From the NCBI RefSeq assembly GCF_030551255.1, contig NZ_CP130630.1, positions 9,671,001-9,735,000 of the forward strand: 64,000 bases of DNA. Reading direction: 5' to 3'. A program made the position numbers and the translations under genes. The notes under the pieces are model-generated. The model did not search any database. It saw nothing but the letters and a program-made list of their open reading frames with translations, and was not told where the DNA came from. The stretch is from Streptomyces sp. NL15-2K (GTDB taxonomy: Bacteria; Actinomycetota; Actinomycetes; Streptomycetales; Streptomycetaceae). Below are positions 17,438-26,330 of this stretch, one piece after another (the first letter of the stretch is position 1; each line of letters opens with the position of its first letter).

Positions 17438-17577
17438 TTTGTCCGCGCGGACCTCGACCGGGCGCCGTCGTCGTGGCCCGCGCCGGGAGCGTATGGCGGG
17501 GATGCCCAGGAGCAGCGGCTCGAAGGCCTGGCTGTCGTGCACGTTCGCGCCGGACACCGCGACGGCCAGTGGATGCC
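17438..17577 (-). mobile_element. IS5-family transposase remnant
   Basis: Minus-strand translation gives HPLAVAVSGANVHDSQAFEP continuing to IRSRRGPRRRRPVEVRADK. This matches the central part of the transposase at 20.3-21.1 kb (LPLSVGISGANVHDSQALIP, then IRSRRGPRRRRPAKLHADK). Both ends are lost: about 46 codons survive. It ends exactly where the MerR reading frame breaks. Confidence 0.8.
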
Positions 17578-18116
17578 CTGAGCCAGAGCTGCTGCGCCTC
17601 ACCGACGCCGATATCGCGAGCAACTGGCGACGCCGCCCGCCTCCGTGACCCAGCACGCGGCCACGCGACCCGAGTGTCAGGCAGAGGCTCAGTACCGCGT
17701 CGACCGCCCGCACGGCCGTGCAGAACCGCGCCCCTGGCACTGAAAAGGGATCGTGGCCAGGACGTGGGGGCGGCGCAGTGCGTGGGGGCGGCGCAGTGCG
17801 CGGACCGCGTCACCAATCCGACAGGGGTTCAGTGGCGGCCCCGGCAGGACTCGAACCTGCGGCCAAGCGCTTAGAAGGCGCCTGCTGTATCCCACGTTGA
17901 TCCACTCTGACCTGCGCTTTACCGACGTCATGACGGGTAGTCAGGCGTTTTGTGGGACCTATGTGGGATCTGGCCGTTCCAGTGACCCGTGGGACGCTGG
18001 CACCTTCCCGTGGTCTCGATAGTGCTTCTCACCCCATCTTCACACCTTCGAAGCCTCTTGCGGAAACAATCCCGTACCCCGTCGGCGTTGGTGATCTCCG
18101 AGCCGAGGAGGGGAAG
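17578..18116. other. Gene-free debris around the att site
   Basis: Apart from the half-tRNA at 17833-17882, I see no supportable gene in this stretch. 17755-17800 contains two near-identical copies of GTGGGGGCGGCGCAGTGCG. 17888-17940 lies where the 5' half of the tRNA would be and is unrelated to it. Confidence 0.5.
17833..17882 (-). pseudogene. 3' half of tRNA-Arg(UCU), probable integration att site
   Basis: Read on the minus strand: anticodon stem GGCGC/GCGCT around loop CTTCTAA (anticodon TCT), variable loop TGGCC, T-arm GCAGG-TTCGAGT-CCTGC, acceptor strand CGGGGCC, discriminator G and encoded CCA. The sequence 5' of the anticodon stem has no D-arm or matching GGCCCCG acceptor strand, so this is not a whole tRNA. 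A 3' half-tRNA next to an integrase is the usual footprint of one end of an element that integrated into a tRNA gene. The intact copy is not in the window. Confidence 0.8.
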
Positions 18117-18362
18117 GTGTCGGGCCTGAAGCTGTTCCGCACGGACACGACCAATAGCGGCATGACCGAGGTCATGCCGCGTCTTGCTGAGATCGAGGCA
18201 GATGTGCAGAGTCTCGTCGAGGCGCACATGGAGACGCTGCTGGGCGTCCGGTTCCTGGCGAGCGAGTACGGCACCGGGCCGGTGCACGGGGGCCGGATCG
18301 ATTCGCTCGGGCTGGACGAGAACGGATCGCCGGTCATCGTGGAGTTTACCGACCGCAGGTAG
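18117..18362 (+). pseudogene. DUF5655/NucS-like protein, N-terminal fragment
   Basis: GTG at 18117, five bases after AGGAGG, opens VSGLKLFRTDTTNSGMTEV, then a segment ending in HMETLLGVRFLASEYGTGP and HGGRIDSLGLDENGSPVIVE. This is the start of a common actinomycete protein family with an endonuclease-like fold. After VIVE the expected continuation (Tyr-Lys-Arg... in relatives) is replaced by FTDRR and a stop. Only 81 residues remain, so the gene is truncated at its 3' end, probably by the same rearrangements that decayed the integrase next to it. Confidence 0.65.
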
Positions 18363-18370
18363 TCCTGCCC

Positions 18371-19645
18371 GTGATGTCCGTCTGGGACTGTGACCAGCAC
18401 GTCCTGGGCTTGTTTACCGACCCTGCTGGGACGTCTGTCATGTTCTGGAGTCGGTACGGAGGACGAGTGGCACGGCATGTGGTGGTCGGGGACTTGCGGG
18501 TCCAGCGGATCGAGCGGAAGGACGGGCGGCGGTCGTGGACGATCGTGTGGCCCGAGGGGATGGTCCATGCGGAGGCGGACCGGTTCCTGCGTCTGCATGA
18601 TGGTTCGGGAACGCAGAGGACGTACGCGTATCTGCTGGTGGACCATCTGCGGTGGCTGGAGCGGGAGTGTCTTGCCTTCGCCGTGGTCCAACTGCGGACC
18701 TTGAGCGGTACATGGGCATCGTCGGTGCCGAGGTCCGCATGCCGCTCGGCGAGCCGTGGCGGGTGGGCAAGCGCCCATACGGCCGCTCCGCGTTGTCGAT
18801 CGCGGCGGCTTGCCTGAAGGGCTTCTACCTGCGTCAGTCCTCCCTCGGCATCAACGGCGAACTCGGCAAGAAGCTCGATAAGTCGCGGCTGCCGTCGCGG
18901 GTGGACCGGCGCCGTTCGTTCCTCGGGCATGTGAAGTCGTCGCTGCCCACCAACCCACTGGCGCCGAAGGGACCGCACCGCCGGCATCCCAAGATGCTTC
19001 CGGACGGCGCCCGGAAGAGGCTGCTGGAGACGGTGAACGCCGCCCGGGACCGGCTGGTGGTCACCTGGCTCGCCGACGGCGGGCTTCGCATCGGAGAGCT
19101 GTGCGGGCTGCACCTGGTCGACCTGCACCTGCGGGAGAACGCGGCATGCGGCGAGTGCCGAGCCCCTCACCTGCACGTCTGTCACCGGCCCGGCAATCCG
19201 AACCGGGCCGATGCCAAGAGCAAGTACCCCTGGCGGGTCGAGCACGGCATCGTAAACGGCGGGTTGATCAAACGGGTCAGCCCGGCAATGGTGCACACCT
19301 ACTTCGAGTACATCACCACCGAGTACCCGCGCGGCGTCGGGCACGGCATGCTCCTGGTTCAGCTGCACGGCGCCCGATGCCGGGCAGCCGTGGGCGCCGG
19401 TTGGGGCCCGGCGGATGCTCGGCCGGGCCGGGAAGCGCGCTGGTCTGGGGCTGGTGAAACCCCATGCCTTCCGGCACTCGTTTACTTCCGCGGTTCTCGA
19501 CGCGGCCGACGGCAACCTGTTGATCGCCCGGGATGCCGGCGGCTGGGCCTCGGCGGCGATGGTGGATGAGGTCTACGGACATATCGATGTCCACGACCCG
19601 GTCTTCGACGCCGCCCTGCGAACGGTCTGGGGTGAGACGAAGTGA
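18371..19645 (+). pseudogene. Tyrosine recombinase/integrase with two frameshifts
   Basis: Three reading segments join into one phage-type integrase. Segment 1 (frame of 18371) has an N-terminal core-binding part (AEADRFLRLHDGSGTQRTYA). Segment 2, entered near 18,690, runs LERYMGIVGAEVRMPLGEP to WLADGGLRIGELCGLHLVDL with the first catalytic Arg. Segment 3, entered near 19,370, has LVKPHAFRHSFTS (His-x-x-Arg box) and MVDEVYGHIDVHDP with the nucleophile Tyr. Two single-base indels break it. Unless they are sequencing errors, it is inactive and the island is fixed. It lies 0.5 kb from the half-tRNA, as expected for an element's own integrase. Confidence 0.85.
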
Positions 19646-20250
19646 CGGCGCCATGGCTGCTGCCGCAGCAGGATGCCCGCACGGGACGGGACCGGCTGGA
19701 GGTGCTCACCGCGCTGATCAGCGGGCCCGAGTTCGATCCGGTGTTGCGCGGCGGGGTGCTGAAGATTCCGCCGATGCACCCGGTCTATCCGTGGAGCTGT
19801 ACGGTCGTCGACTGCGCGCGGCCCCGCTGGCGGCGCTATGCGATGTGCTCGGTGCACGCCGGGCAGTGGCAGGAGGCGGAGGCTTGCGGCATGAGCCGGG
19901 CTCAGTTCCTGCGGACCGCGGAGCCGCTTGCGGCCACGGAGATGCCGGAGGCGATGATGTGCCGGATCTGCCCGCAGCGGCCGGCGCTCAGCCTGCAGCT
20001 GGTGCTGTGCTTTCGGCACCGCAACCGGTGGCTGAGCCACCTGAAGCGGCACCCCGGCGGGGGCGTATCAGAGTTCGAGCGGTGGCTGGCCGACCAGCCG
20101 ACGCTGCCGGGCTACGGCGAGTGTCGCGCGGACGTGTGCGACGAACTGGCCGTCTCGCCGCTGGGGTTGTGCGGCGTGCACGAGCGCGGCTACATACGGG
20201 CCGGGCGCCCGGGCGGGGCGAAGCTGCCGAAGAACTTCTTCGCCACCTAA
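19642..20250 (+). pseudogene. Integrase-partner protein with three Cys/His modules, truncated by the insertion sequence
   Basis: GTG at 19642 overlaps the integrase stop (GTGA), so it was co-transcribed with it. About 200 residues remain; the reading frame ends with TAA formed by the first bases of the IS at 20248. Three similar modules are spaced along it: CTVVDC...AMCSVH, CRICP...VLCFRH and CRADVC...GLCGVH, each with C-Xn-C...C-X2-H, likely zinc-binding. Second genes of recombinase trios often start this way, which is my inference. The missing 3' part is not found beyond the IS. Confidence 0.65.
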
Positions 20251-21106
20251 GACATCATCTCATTTGGCTCGGTAGGCTATTGGCCGTGGTGGGGATCGTT
20301 GAGCGGCTGGTGCCGGATGAGTTGTGGGAGCTGTTCCAGCGGGTGGTGCCGGAGGCGCCGACGCGACCTCAGGGCGGTGGCCGGCGGAGGCATGGTGACC
20401 GTGAGGTGCTGGCCGCGATCGTGTTCGTGGCCACGTCGGGCTGCACATGGCAGCAACTGCCCTCGGCGTCTTTTGGTCCGTCGGGGGCAACGGCTCACCG
20501 CAGGTTCAGCGAGTGGACGCAGGCCCGGGTGTGGGCCAAGTTGCACCGCCTGGTCCTCGACGAACTGGGCTCGCGGGGGGACCTGGACTGGTCGAGGTGC
20601 GCGATCGACTCGGTCAACATGCAGGCCCTGAAAAAGGGGACCTGACAGGTCCGAATCCTGTGGATCGGGGCAAGTACGGCTCGAAGATCCATCTGATCAC
20701 GGAGCGGACCGGCCTGCCCCTGTCCGTCGGGATCTCAGGCGCCAACGTCCACGACAGCCAGGCCCTCATCCCGCTCGTCAAGGGGATACCGCCGATCCGC
20801 TCCCGGCGAGGCCCCCGGCGACGCAGGCCCGCCAAACTCCACGCGGACAAGGGCTACGACTACAACCACCTGCGGCGATGGTTATCCCAGCGAGGGATCC
20901 GACACCGCATCGCCCGCAAAGGCATCGAGACCTCACAGCGACTCGGACGACACCGGTGGACCATCGAACGCACCATGTCCTGGCTCGCCGGCTGCCGCCG
21001 ACTCCACCGCCGCTACGAACGCAAAGCCGAGCACTTCCTGGCCTTCACCAGCATCGCCTGCACCCTTATCTGCTACCGCAGACTCCCCAAATGAGATGAC
21101 TTCTTA
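20248..21106 (+). mobile_element. IS5-family insertion sequence (about 860 bp)
   Basis: Terminal inverted repeats TAAGAcaTCATCTCATTTGG (20248-20267) and its complement ending at 21106 match at 18 of 20 positions. One transposase gene fills the element in two overlapping frames. It interrupts the integrase-partner gene on the left and a lipoprotein gene on the right, two unrelated genes, so sequence between them was lost after insertion or through recombination between IS copies. No clear target-site duplication is visible, consistent with that. Confidence 0.88.
20286..21094 (+). CDS. IS5-family transposase, probably made by -1 ribosomal frameshifting
   Basis: Frame A runs from GTG 20286 (VVGIVERLVPDELWELF) to TGA at 20645 and includes the N-terminal helical domain and IDSVNMQALKK with a probable first DDE Asp. 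Frame B, shifted by -1, runs to TGA 21094 with KIHLITERTGLPLSVGISGA, VHDSQALIPL, HADKGYDY and ERTMSWLAGCRRLHRRYER. The shift lies at AAAAAGGGG (20631-20639): pausing on AAG GGG and slipping back gives AAA GGG. A 5-bp stem ACAGG/CCTGT follows. Programmed frameshifting is common in this IS group. A decayed copy lies at 17.5 kb. Confidence 0.85.
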
Positions 21107-21357
21107 CTGTGCCAGCCGGATTCCGGCTTCTGCACCGCGTCGGCCATCGGGTAGTAGCCCTGCGCCCAGGCAGCGGCGGCTGCAGATGCCCGCCAGGCAT
21201 CGGCTACTTGCCGGGCGCGCTCTTCCTGCATGCGCAGCGACTGATCGTTCGCATGACCATCGTCTGTGCGCTGATCATTGCCGCAACCAGCAAGGAGGCT
21301 CACGCTCAGGAGTGATACCAATAGTATGCAGACGGAGCGCTTCGGTTGCGTATTCAT
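21107..21357 (-). pseudogene. Secreted lipoprotein, C-terminus cut by the insertion sequence
   Basis: ATG at 21357 opens a lipoprotein signal peptide (MNTQPKRSVCILLVSLLSVS) ending in lipobox LLAGC, followed by a polar, Glu/Arg-rich stretch and ADAWRASAAAAAWAQGYYPM. The reading frame crosses into the IS right end at 21106 and stops at 21073 with IS-derived residues. No family recognised. It lies 205 bp downstream of the protease fragment on the same strand. Confidence 0.65.
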
Positions 21358-21561
21358 GGAGTCCTCTGTGGCGGTCGACGAGGGTTAGGTACGGAACACA
21401 AGGGCGCGGGGACTCTTCAGCGTCCAGCGCTGCCCCACTCCCACACCTTCGACGCGGACGGGCGCATCCGGGTTCACTCACGGCCTCTCGCCGCCTGCTG
21501 CATCTGCGTTGGCGTCGCAGGGCCGCAGGCAGCGAGAGGCAGTCCGTGGCCTAGTAGACCT

Positions 21562-22326
21562 TCAGGCCCTCTCCCAGGAGAGCACCTTGTATACCGGCTC
21601 GTAGAAGCTGGAACGGTCCGCTTGGCTGTCGGAATCCCCACATGGCTGGTCGGCATAGCTGCCGCCCGAATTGATGCCCAGCGCCGTCTCACCGCTGAAG
21701 AGGGGTCCTCCGCTGTCACCGTGCACGGTGCAGTTGCTCGCCTCGATCATGTGGCGGAGCGTGGTGCCGTCGGTGTAGGTGACCGTCGCGTCCGTCGCCA
21801 GCACCATGCCCACGAGGTCCTGGCTCATGGTCCCTACGCGCTTCACCTTCTCCCCATCGAACGCGGAGGCGGAACGCGAGATCTGCCCTTCCGAGCCGTC
21901 CCTGTACTGGATCGTTCCGTACGGCGCGACGTCGCTGTTGCTGTACTCCACCACTCCGTAGTCGGACTGATTCACGTCGTTGCCGTAGGCCCAGTCGATG
22001 GCCCTTCCGAGGGGAATGTCCCCGCTGCTGCGGCGCCAGGTGACAGCGCCTCCCTGCATGCAATGGCCGGCGGTAAGCATGTACTTCTTACCGCTGGAAT
22101 TCTGCACGTTGAATCCGGCCGAGCAGGTCTTGGTCCAGTTTGTCCCGCCTGACGTGAAATCCGATTTTATGCCGAGGCCGCCGCGCATGGCGTACGCGGT
22201 CGATTCGATCTTGCCGGAGTGTTCGGTTATGTCGACCGCGTCCCCGAATCCGGAAACGGCCTCCTCGATTCGAGTCCTGTCGGCGTCGGAGACCCCGTCG
22301 TAGATCTTTACGTTCACCCATCTGAT
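21562..22326 (-). pseudogene. Trypsin-like serine protease (S1 family), N-terminus missing
   Basis: About 255 residues hold a complete catalytic domain: His in MLTAGHCMQ, Asp in NQSDYGVVEYSN, and Ser in HGDSGGPLFSGETALG, with paired Cys as in streptogrisin/alpha-lytic relatives. The preceding pro-region is only partly present (WVNVKIYDGVSDADRTRIEE), and no signal peptide or ribosome site exists, because sequence changes at about 22,326 into a plus-strand hsdR fragment. The missing secretion signal makes an active extracellular enzyme unlikely. Confidence 0.8.
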
Positions 22327-24553
22327 CTGGTCTGGCACCACCAAGGCAGCGGGAAGACGCTGCTGATGGTGTTCGCCGCTTCGCTGCTACTGACTGACAC
22401 TCGCACCGAGTCGCCCACGATTATCTTGCTCTCGGACCGAACCCAGCTCGTGCGGCAAACCTCCGGGGTATTCACCTCCGCGATGGGAGACGCCTACTTC
22501 CACCAGCCCTCCACCAGCAAGGAGTTGCGTTCCCTGCTGGCTGACGATGTGCGCGGCGTCATCTCCACGACTGTCCACAAGTTCGCCGACGCCGGCAAGA
22601 ACCTGTCGACCCGCCGCAACATCATCGTGCTGGTCGATGAGGCACACCGCACGCAGTCATCCGAGGAAGAGTCCCTGGCGGGGCAGATGCGCGCAGCGTT
22701 GCCGCACGCGAAGTTCTTCGGCATGACCGGCACACCCGTCAGGAACCTCGCCACCAACACCTTCGCCCTCTTCGGTGAGGAGACCGACCCGAACAGGGTG
22801 CTGCACCGGTATTCGGTGTCCCGGTCTCTGCAGGACGAGGCAACCGTTCCAGTCATGCTGGACCCGCACCCGGTCACCTTCGAGATGAACGACCGGGCCC
22901 TACAGGCCGAGTTCGACCAGTTCGCCGACGAATTCGACCTCGACGACCCCGACCGTGAAACCTTGTCCCGCAAATTCGGGCGCCTCACCTCGGTGTTCGC
23001 CAACCCCGAACGCATCCACACGGTCTGCCAGGACATCGTGGACCACTACCTGGCCGGCACCTATCGCAACGGGCTGAAGGCGCAGGTCGTCGCCTACAAC
23101 CGTGAGCTGGCCGTGGCATACACGGACAAGATCAACGAGCTGCTGGCCGGCTTCGAGGCGTCGCAGGTGCTCGCCGAGGTCGGCAAGCACGATCGGATCA
23201 CCGCAGAGGTGAACATCCACGTCTCGGACGCCAAGACCGAAGAAGCGGCCATGCGGCCCTACCGGCTCTCCGAGGTCGACGAGGAGGACCAGAAGCGGCG
23301 ATTCCTCACTCCCGATGACCCGCTGTGCTTCCTGGTTGTGACGGCCAAGCTGATGACTGGGTTCGACGCCCCCAACGAGGGCGTCCTCTACCTGGACAAG
23401 CCAATGAAGGCTCACAACCTGTTCCAGACGATCACCCGCCCGAACCGCACCTGACTATCCCCGACCGGATTCGTGAAAACCACCGGCGTGGTCGTGGACT
23501 ACATCGGCCTGGCTGAAGAGGTCCAGCGTGCCGTCGTCGACCCCACCTCGGAGGGGTCCGCCGGCAAGGGCGGTGGGTTCGTCACCGACCTGACCGAACT
23601 GGTCGCCGAGTTCCGCATCACCTTCGCCCGCATCGAAGACCTCCTCGCAGACGTGGATGGCCTCGACCTCACAGCCCACGGATACGAGTCCGTACGCGCC
23701 ATCAACGGCTTCCTGGACCAACCCTGACGCCGCCGAGGTCTTCAGCAAGAACTACCGGCTTCTGGCCCGCCTGTACCCACTCATCAACACGGACAAGCGT
23801 GTCGCCAAGTACCAGGACGGGTTCGCTCTCTTCGGATCTGCGTACACGACCCTGTTCAAGAAGTCTTCCGACGAGGAAAGGAAGGAGCGACTGGGCGAAC
23901 TGGGGCCGATGGTCCTGGAGATAATCAACGCCCACGTCCACTCCTTCTCGGTGGCCGCCTCCCAGGAAGAAGCCCTCGTCCTGAATGCCCAGGGCATCAC
24001 GATCCTCAAGGAGCTGCTGGCCCTCGTCCGTCCCAAGCCCGACAAGGGCGACAGCGAGGACAAGAGGCCGCCGTCTGCGGCGGAGATCCTGGACCACATC
24101 AAGGCCGCCCTCGAGAAAGGCGTCGAACCGGGGTCAGCGAAGTACACCGCCCTGGCAGAGCGGATCAGGCAGCTGCGAGACCGGATCATCCAGAACGCCC
24201 AGGACGCCCTGGTGTTCCTGGCCGAAGCACTCCGGGTCGCCCGTGCCATCGTGAACGCCGAGAAGCACCCCGACGAAGCAGTCGTACTGGACGACGACCA
24301 CGTAGAGGTCCTCTCACGGATCATCCACGACCACGCGCCGCCCGGCCTCACCGTCACGGAGCAGAACCTGGCCGAGGAGATCGACCAGGTGGTCAAGCGC
24401 ACCCTCGCCCAGTCATGGGACAACGCCGAGGCCCGCAACCGCGGCGTCCGTTGCGCTACCGCCGCAGTCTTCCGCCGGTACATGTTGAAGCCGGTGGGCG
24501 AACCGTACGGTTCCACCGTGGCCTACGTCGAAGCCCACTACCTCGTTGACTGA
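22327..24553 (+). pseudogene. hsdR: Type I restriction enzyme R subunit (HsdR), beheaded and mutated
   Basis: Begins inside the motor domain at Walker A (LVWHHQGSGKTLLM) and continues through the DEAD-like VLVDEAHRTQ, MTGTPV, and helicase motifs to TITRPNRT. The nuclease domain that should precede it is absent. A TGA (23452-23454) stands where relatives have Trp after NRT, and the same frame continues VKTTGVVVDYIGLAEEVQRA. A one-base insertion near 23,722 moves the end of the protein (AAEVFSKNYRLLARLYPLI to YVEAHYLVD) to another frame. With these three lesions and no HsdM or HsdS in the window, it cannot restrict. Confidence 0.9.
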
Positions 24554-24892
24554 CGATGCCGTGAGGCCCGGCAAACCGTGTCGGTTGCCGGGCCTCATCA
24601 CTCGCCGCACTTGGTCGCAAGCACCGTGGCAGCCAGGGGTCTGTAGGACAGCTAAGCGCCTATCGCCGTTGTCGGGTCTCCGGAACCTGCCTCGGGCTTC
24701 ACTCGCAGGAAGGCGTTCCGCCATTACTGGACGGACGACGTACAGGTGGAGTCACGCAGCCGAGGCACGTGGACTGGGCGCACGAGCTGTTTCGCGGGCT
24801 ATGCGGTGGAGTGACGGCCGACGGCGTCCCTGGTAATGGGCGTCCTTTGTCAAGATTTGGTCGTCCGGTGGCCTCTTCCGGCGAACCCGTGA
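24554..24892. other. Gene-free gap with the hsdR terminator
   Basis: Between hsdR and the DUF317 gene (convergent). It holds the hairpin at 24562-24597. I see no gene or mobile-element match in the remaining 295 bp. Confidence 0.6.
24562..24597 (+). terminator. Hairpin downstream of hsdR
   Basis: A 13-bp perfect stem TGAGGCCCGGCAA / TTGCCGGGCCTCA with a 10-base loop that can itself pair CCG/CGG, starting eight bases after the hsdR stop. It probably serves both convergent genes. Confidence 0.8.
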
Positions 24893-25696
24893 TCAGTGCC
24901 TACGGCTGGCTGGAAGGCTGCTTGTGACCGTCTGAGCAGTCGGCGATATGACGGCGAATTTCTTTCTTAGTTCGCGGCCCGCGGTCTGAGGGCTGCGAGT
25001 GCCGGTTCCGTGGACGAGGTTTTCGGAGAGGTCGGCCAGCAGCGGACTTGGGGTGTGCGGCGACGCGGTGAGGGTCCAGGCGGGCCGTTCAGGATCGGCA
25101 CCGGCCCATACGGTCCATGTGGCCAGGTTCTGGCTCGGGTGCTGGGTGGTGAAGGCGTCGAACTGGATGCCCGCGTCCCCAGCGGGAGACGTCCAGCGGA
25201 TCCATCGACCGTCCACGGTGTACTTCCATCCGGCCTCGGACAGGGGCTGCGTGGCCGCGGTGACTATCTTCTCGTCCATTGGGGCGCCGATGACTGTGTC
25301 CCAGCCTTCGCCGTCGGCGAGGTGATTCAGCAGCTCCTCCAACACCGGGGCGGGGGTGGCGCCGGTCGCTGTGAGGACCCATATGCGGTCGGAGACGGGT
25401 GTCTCGTAGGCGGCCACCGTCCAGGCGGTCTCGTGGGCGGGGATTTCGTGGACGCGTTCGATGCGCAGGGTCTGCGATTCGTGGATCACGTGGGTCGTGT
25501 CATCCGACCAGGTCCGCCACTTCTCCCAGTCGCCGTGCTCGTCGAGGAATCGGTCGAGGATGGCGTCGTGGTCGCCGGGGTCGGCGGCGTAGGCGGGAAC
25601 CGTTTCCGTTCGCTGGAGGGACTGTTCGGGCTTTGCAGCGGCCGGTGTGCCAGGCGTGCTGCGGGCTTCGGCGGTCTGGCGTTCGGTGTCGGTCAT
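24893..25696 (-). CDS. DUF317-domain protein
   Basis: 267 residues of a family known almost only from Streptomyces, often on integrative or phage-like elements; function unknown. Two internally related halves are visible: TAWTVAAYETPVSDRIWVLT and ATWTVWAGADPERPAWTLTA, each followed by a short helix ending in a Leu-rich LLxxLxxxL pattern (PVLEELLNHLADGEGW; SPLLADLSENLVHGTG). Between them, WKYTVDGRWIRWTSPAGDAG. ATG at 25696 overlaps the upstream stop (ATGA), so it belongs to the small minus-strand operon of the island. No membrane segment or signal. Confidence 0.75.
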   Translation of the reverse strand: MTDTERQTAEARSTPGTPAAAKPEQSLQRTETVPAYAADPGDHDAILDRFLDEHGDWEKWRTWSDDTTHVIHESQTLRIERVHEIPAHETAWTVAAYETPVSDRIWVLTATGATPAPVLEELLNHLADGEGWDTVIGAPMDEKIVTAATQPLSEAGWKYTVDGRWIRWTSPAGDAGIQFDAFTTQHPSQNLATWTVWAGADPERPAWTLTASPHTPSPLLADLSENLVHGTGTRSPQTAGRELRKKFAVISPTAQTVTSSLPASRRH

Positions 25697-26262
25697 GGGT
25701 GCGGGGCGGGGCGCATGGTTTCGCCATGGAGGCGTTCGAAGGCCGCGAGGGCCTGGGCGGGTGAGTCGAAGGAGTCTGTGATCTGCCGCAGGTGGTTCTC
25801 GCCGTGGAGGTAGACGCCCTTGCCGTCGCGGTAGGTGCCGACCGCGACGGTGGTTCCGCTGTCGTCGGCGTGGGCGTGGACGACGAGGCGGCCGTGGCGG
25901 ATGTCGTCATAGATCTTCTGGGCTTCGTTGGAGACCTCCCGGATTTCCTCGCGAGTGCACCAGTGCATGGGGTAGTTGGCCCATGTCCATTCCTCGTCGA
26001 TGGCTTCGCGGAGCCGGGGCGTGATCTCGGTGGTGATGCCTTCGACGGTCAGCGCCTGAGCGGCGTTCTCCGCCCAGTAGGACTCCTCGTGGTCGATGCG
26101 GGCCAGGACCAGCGTGTGCTCGTCGACGGCTTCGAATCCGCGGGCAGCCAGAAGCGCGTGCGCGGTGCGGTGTCGCGTGCCGGCGAGGGTGGCGGTCACG
26201 GCACTGGAATGGGCGGGGTGGGTGTCGAGACGGACGTGCGCGTCGATCGCGGGGGTCGTCAA
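25693..26262 (-). CDS. Hypothetical protein of the integrated island
   Basis: Not recognised. About 189 residues from a TTG at 26262. The frame stays open and protein-like further upstream (HLPLTDTDRLWPDHPQVPYT), overlapping the end of the DnaB-like gene, so the true start is unresolved. The N-terminal part is followed by an acidic segment (EAIDEEWTWANYPMHWCTRE) and a C-terminal repeat-like module (GTYRDGKGVYLHGENHLRQI, then DSFDSPAQALAAFERLHGE). Coupled by ATGA to the DUF317 gene. Confidence 0.55.
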   Translation of the reverse strand: MTTPAIDAHVRLDTHPAHSSAVTATLAGTRHRTAHALLAARGFEAVDEHTLVLARIDHEESYWAENAAQALTVEGITTEITPRLREAIDEEWTWANYPMHWCTREEIREVSNEAQKIYDDIRHGRLVVHAHADDSGTTVAVGTYRDGKGVYLHGENHLRQITDSFDSPAQALAAFERLHGETMRPAPHP

Positions 26263-26330
26263 GGGGCGTCGCTCAATTCGGCCTGTGTACGGGACCTGAG
26301 GGTGGTCCGGCCACAGGCGGTCGGTGTCAG

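Noticed and set aside
17833..17882. Complete tRNA-Arg gene
   Set aside because: No D-arm or 5' acceptor strand follows the anticodon stem on the minus strand; only the 3' half is present.
18690..19380. Programmed frameshifting in the integrase
   Set aside because: Neither shift region has a slippery heptamer, and two shifts in one gene are best explained by indels.
23452..23454. Selenocysteine codon in hsdR
   Set aside because: Relatives have Trp here, no SECIS-like structure is expected in an R subunit, and a second lesion follows.
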